A stretch of DNA of 64,000 bases, from the NCBI RefSeq assembly GCF_013343235.1, contig NZ_CP040094.1:1550501-1614500 (forward strand), given 5' to 3'. Below the pieces are notes generated by a model. It had not been told where the DNA came from and did no database searches. It saw only the letters and a list, made by a program, of their open reading frames with translations. Of this stretch, positions 61,572 through 64,000 are shown in pieces. This stretch comes from Nostoc sp. TCL240-02 (GTDB lineage Bacteria > Cyanobacteriota > Cyanobacteriia > Cyanobacteriales > Nostocaceae). The position numbers and the translations under genes are program-made. Position 1 is the stretch's first letter. Every line of letters starts with the position of its first letter.

Positions 61572-63029
61572 ATGCTCCTCCGACGCTGGACTCTCCGACA
61601 GCAACTCACCATTTTATCGATTCTGTTCGTTGGCTTAAGCGGTATGGCGTTATGGCTCGGATTCCAGCTCTTCGCTAGCCTAGAAGGTGCCGTAGTTGCC
61701 CATAACCAACGCGAGCTAGCCAGCGCCAATACTCGACTGATCAAGCTATTTTGGGAAGCAAATTCTAGCCAAACAGGAGTAGTGGGAAAGCAGTTGGAGA
61801 ATATTTCAACGGAAGCGTTAGCCAATTTTTCGCGGGTAGAAGGAGGATTCTATCTGCTTCAGCAAGACCAATTGCTGGGTTATGCTTTCCCAACGCATGG
61901 CGGACTTATTCCCAAAACTGATGTTCCTCCGGCAGAACGAGAGGCAATTTTGCAATTGGTGCGTCGAGCCACCAGCCAGGGTCTCCCGCAAGAACTGGTG
62001 CTGCGTCCAAAGCTAGACACTTTGGTACTAAGAGCCGATCCCCTACCCCTCTGGGGAGCCGTATGGACGATGAAACGCTCGCCCCGCAGCGAAGATAGCC
62101 AGCAAAAAATTCTCAGTTTGCTTGTGGTCTTCGGCATTCTCGTTGTGGGCGTATGGACGTTTGCGATCGCGCTTCAGCTTCAGTGGGGCGTACAGCGACT
62201 CCAACGCAGCATTCAAGCAATGGAAGCAAATCCAACGGAACAAATTCCACCGCTACCCGCCGAGATGGGATTGCTGGGCAAAGCCATTAATACGATGCAG
62301 TCGCGTCGGCAAGAGTTAGAGCAGCGCTTATATCGTGTAGAGCGGCTGGCTTCTTTGGGACAGCTTGTGGCGGGAGTTGCCCACGAAGTCCGCAATCCAC
62401 TTGCCAGCATCCGACTTAATCTACAATACATTGATCGTCAACTGCAAAAGCATGGGCTGCAAGGTTTACCGATCGCCAGTCTGTTAGAGCAAGTCGATCG
62501 CTTAGAACAACTTGTGCGGCGACTGCTGTATTTTGACCAGAACCAGCAGCAAGAAACCCCAGTGATGATTTCATTAGGGGCGATCGTCGAAGAATCGGTT
62601 GCTCTCTTACGCCTGAAAGCCGAAGAGCAAAACGTTGAATTGATTGATAAAGCGCCTGGTTCACTGCCAGAAGTTCCCCTACGCCGCCGCGAGTTAGGTC
62701 AGGTGATGGTCAATCTTATTCTGAATGCGATTCAAGCAAGTTCAGAAGGCGGGCAGGTTACGATTGCCGTCGAGCCGATCAAGGAACACACAGCCGAAAA
62801 AGCATCCTTTGCCTGGGTTATTTGGGTCGAAGACCAGGGAGCAGGATTGTCTGTGACAGAGCAGGAGCGAATCTTTGATCCGTTCTACTCCACCAAACCG
62901 GAAGGCACTGGGCTAGGACTGGCGATCAGCCACGAAATTATTACCCGCAACGGTGGCTACATTGAGGTGAAATCGCACCCCGGATGGACGCGGTTTAGCG
63001 TTTATTTACCAGAGCGAGGAGCAGAGTGA
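61572..63029 (+). CDS. Membrane sensor histidine kinase (NtrB/ZraS-like)
   Basis: 485 residues. Two membrane spans (about 10-32 and about 181-203) enclose a periplasmic sensor of roughly 150 residues; a HAMP-like linker (RLQRSIQAMEAN) leads to the H-box VAGVAHEVRNPLASIRLNL with the phospho-histidine near 271, N-box NLILNAIQASSEGG, and G-boxes EDQGAGLSVTEQ and PEGTGLGLAIS. The HEVRNPL form is typical of kinases that pair with NtrC-type regulators. Its stop overlaps the regulator's ATG by one base (TGATG), so the two are co-translated. Confidence 0.92.
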   Translation: MLLRRWTLRQQLTILSILFVGLSGMALWLGFQLFASLEGAVVAHNQRELASANTRLIKLFWEANSSQTGVVGKQLENISTEALANFSRVEGGFYLLQQDQLLGYAFPTHGGLIPKTDVPPAEREAILQLVRRATSQGLPQELVLRPKLDTLVLRADPLPLWGAVWTMKRSPRSEDSQQKILSLLVVFGILVVGVWTFAIALQLQWGVQRLQRSIQAMEANPTEQIPPLPAEMGLLGKAINTMQSRRQELEQRLYRVERLASLGQLVAGVAHEVRNPLASIRLNLQYIDRQLQKHGLQGLPIASLLEQVDRLEQLVRRLLYFDQNQQQETPVMISLGAIVEESVALLRLKAEEQNVELIDKAPGSLPEVPLRRRELGQVMVNLILNAIQASSEGGQVTIAVEPIKEHTAEKASFAWVIWVEDQGAGLSVTEQERIFDPFYSTKPEGTGLGLAISHEIITRNGGYIEVKSHPGWTRFSVYLPERGAE

Positions 63030-64000
63030 TGGCTAAGATTCTGATTATTGATGACGAAAAAGCCCTCCGACAGGCGATCGCCCAAATTCTCCAGGATGAA
63101 GGCTACGAAATTCTGGAAGCAGCTGATGGTGAGCAAGGGTTGAAGCTATTGGCGAGTGATCGTCCCGATCTAGTGTTCTTGGACTTGAAGATGCCCAAGA
63201 CTCAGGGAATGACTGTGCTCAAGCAGTTAGACCAAAAGCTGTTTGAGTTTCCTGTGATTGTAATGACGGCGTATGGCACGAGCCGCACCGCGATTGAGGC
63301 AATGCAGTTAGGCGCTTACGATTATCTCACGAAGCCCTTTGATCTGGACGAGTTGGTGAGCCTGACGCAACGCGCTTTAGCCCACCATCAAGTAGACATC
63401 GATCAAGTCGGGCAATCAGATTTACAAAGCGTGGGACACCCGGAGGAACTGTTGGGACGATCACCCGCCATGCAGTCTATCTTTAAGTTGATTGGTCGCG
63501 TCGCACCCGGAAATACAACGGTGCTAATCACAGGCGAGTCAGGGACGGGAAAAGAGTTAGTCGCTTCAACCCTCCATGCTGCCAGTCCCCGCAGTAAAGG
63601 ATCACTTGTAAAAGTCAACTGTGCTGCCCTGCCGGAGCATTTGCTAGAAGCAGAACTCTTTGGGCATGAAAAAGGAGCATTTACCGGAGCCAATCACTTG
63701 CGGATTGGGCGTTTTGAACAGGCAAATGGCGGCACAATTTTTCTAGATGAAGTGGGGGAATTAAGCCCTGTGATTCAAGGCAAACTGCTGCGCGTGTTGC
63801 AAGATCATTCGTTTGAACGCTTGGGCAGCAACCAAACCCGTATGGTAGATGTGCGAATCATTGCTGCCACGAATCGCAATTTAGAACAGATGGTGCGATC
63901 AAACCAGTTTCGGGAAGACCTTTACTACCGCTTCAATGTTGTGCGAATTGAACTACCACCTTTGCGTGGTCGCCCCGAAGATTTAGACCAACTGACTCAG
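63029..64000 (+). CDS. NtrC-type response regulator with AAA+ sigma-54 interaction domain (partial)
   Basis: Runs off the window end after 324 codons. The receiver domain has the acidic pocket IIDDE, phospho-acceptor in LVFLDLKMP near residue 52, and the conserved lysine in LTKPFD. The AAA+ part follows from about 135: Walker A ITGESGTGKELVA, the sigma-54-contact loop EKGAFTGANHL, Walker B GGTIFLDEVGEL and the sensor region FREDLYYRFNVVRIELPPLR. GAFTGA is perfect. The HTH domain, if any, lies beyond 64000. The usual partner, sigma-54, is thought to be absent from cyanobacteria, which makes this gene odd. Confidence 0.93.
   Translation, partial: MAKILIIDDEKALRQAIAQILQDEGYEILEAADGEQGLKLLASDRPDLVFLDLKMPKTQGMTVLKQLDQKLFEFPVIVMTAYGTSRTAIEAMQLGAYDYLTKPFDLDELVSLTQRALAHHQVDIDQVGQSDLQSVGHPEELLGRSPAMQSIFKLIGRVAPGNTTVLITGESGTGKELVASTLHAASPRSKGSLVKVNCAALPEHLLEAELFGHEKGAFTGANHLRIGRFEQANGGTIFLDEVGELSPVIQGKLLRVLQDHSFERLGSNQTRMVDVRIIAATNRNLEQMVRSNQFREDLYYRFNVVRIELPPLRGRPEDLDQLTQ

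Noticed and set aside
1..64000. tRNA, rRNA or CRISPR loci
   Set aside because: I found no cloverleaf, rRNA-like segment or spacer array by eye; a covariance-model search was not possible.

Overview
The window looks like accessory chromosome (or large plasmid) from a filamentous, probably heterocystous, cyanobacterium of the Nostoc/Calothrix/Tolypothrix kind. The evidence is the frequent HIP1 octamer GCGATCGC, tandem heptamer repeats (AATTGGG), and gene families typical of that group: large Ser/Thr-kinase/histidine-kinase hybrids, GUN4-domain ATPases, NACHT-WD40 proteins, CHAT proteins, a PEP-CTERM protein, Pilin_GH and many degraded insertion sequences. I cannot name the species.

Layout. 0.5-11 kb: a stand-alone adenylation-thiolation-reductase (A-T-R) enzyme, a giant Ser/Thr kinase-ATPase-GAF-histidine kinase, and a glycosyltransferase-TPR protein. 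11-18.3 kb: an insertion-sequence pile-up. An IS1634-like element abuts a kinase-gene stub and an IS630 remnant, an ISKra4-like element splits an AraC regulator, and an intact IS630-type element splits a haemagglutinin-like PEP-CTERM gene. A FAD amine oxidase lies between them. 18.4-34.2 kb: gene debris, including four copies of a C-terminal 'FLQECW' cassette, twin DUF1648 genes, and remnants of an unnamed family (called X here). Embedded in it are intact genes: a Rieske protein, a DUF6748 protein, GNAT and HNH proteins, and a two-gene AAA-like ATPase operon whose second product ends in a GUN4 domain. 34.2-46.5 kb: a dead IS630, a zinc-ribbon Ser/Thr kinase with nine TPRs, a frameshifted TonB gene, another dead IS630, a Pilin_GH protein and a WD40 protein. 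46.9-54.5 kb: YbaK, a VapC-type toxin-antitoxin pair, a pRiA4b Orf3-like protein, and a NACHT protein with 14 WD40 repeats. 55.0-58.2 kb: an NB-ARC/TPR gene downstream of a phosphoesterase-CHAT gene whose 5' end was removed by a second ISKra4 copy. That copy abuts a second, truncated IS630. 60.4-64 kb: a visibly GC-richer block with an exported-domain protein and a histidine kinase/NtrC-type regulator operon that runs off the window end.

How it fits together. Three loci (26.3-30.5, 50.0-54.5 and 55.0-58.2 kb) encode STAND/NACHT/AAA-like switch ATPases joined to sensor repeats or effector-like domains, in a neighbourhood of toxin-antitoxin genes and transposons. This is the usual setting of conflict and immunity genes, though no function is proven here. 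The most unusual items are: (1) the phosphoesterase-CHAT fusion followed by NB-ARC-TPR, (2) an NtrC-type activator with an intact GAFTGA loop in a phylum thought to lack sigma-54, (3) the repeated FLQECW cassette with its co-duplicated neighbours, and (4) palindromic repeats inserted inside coding sequence. All family calls are by eye from motifs; no database search was run.
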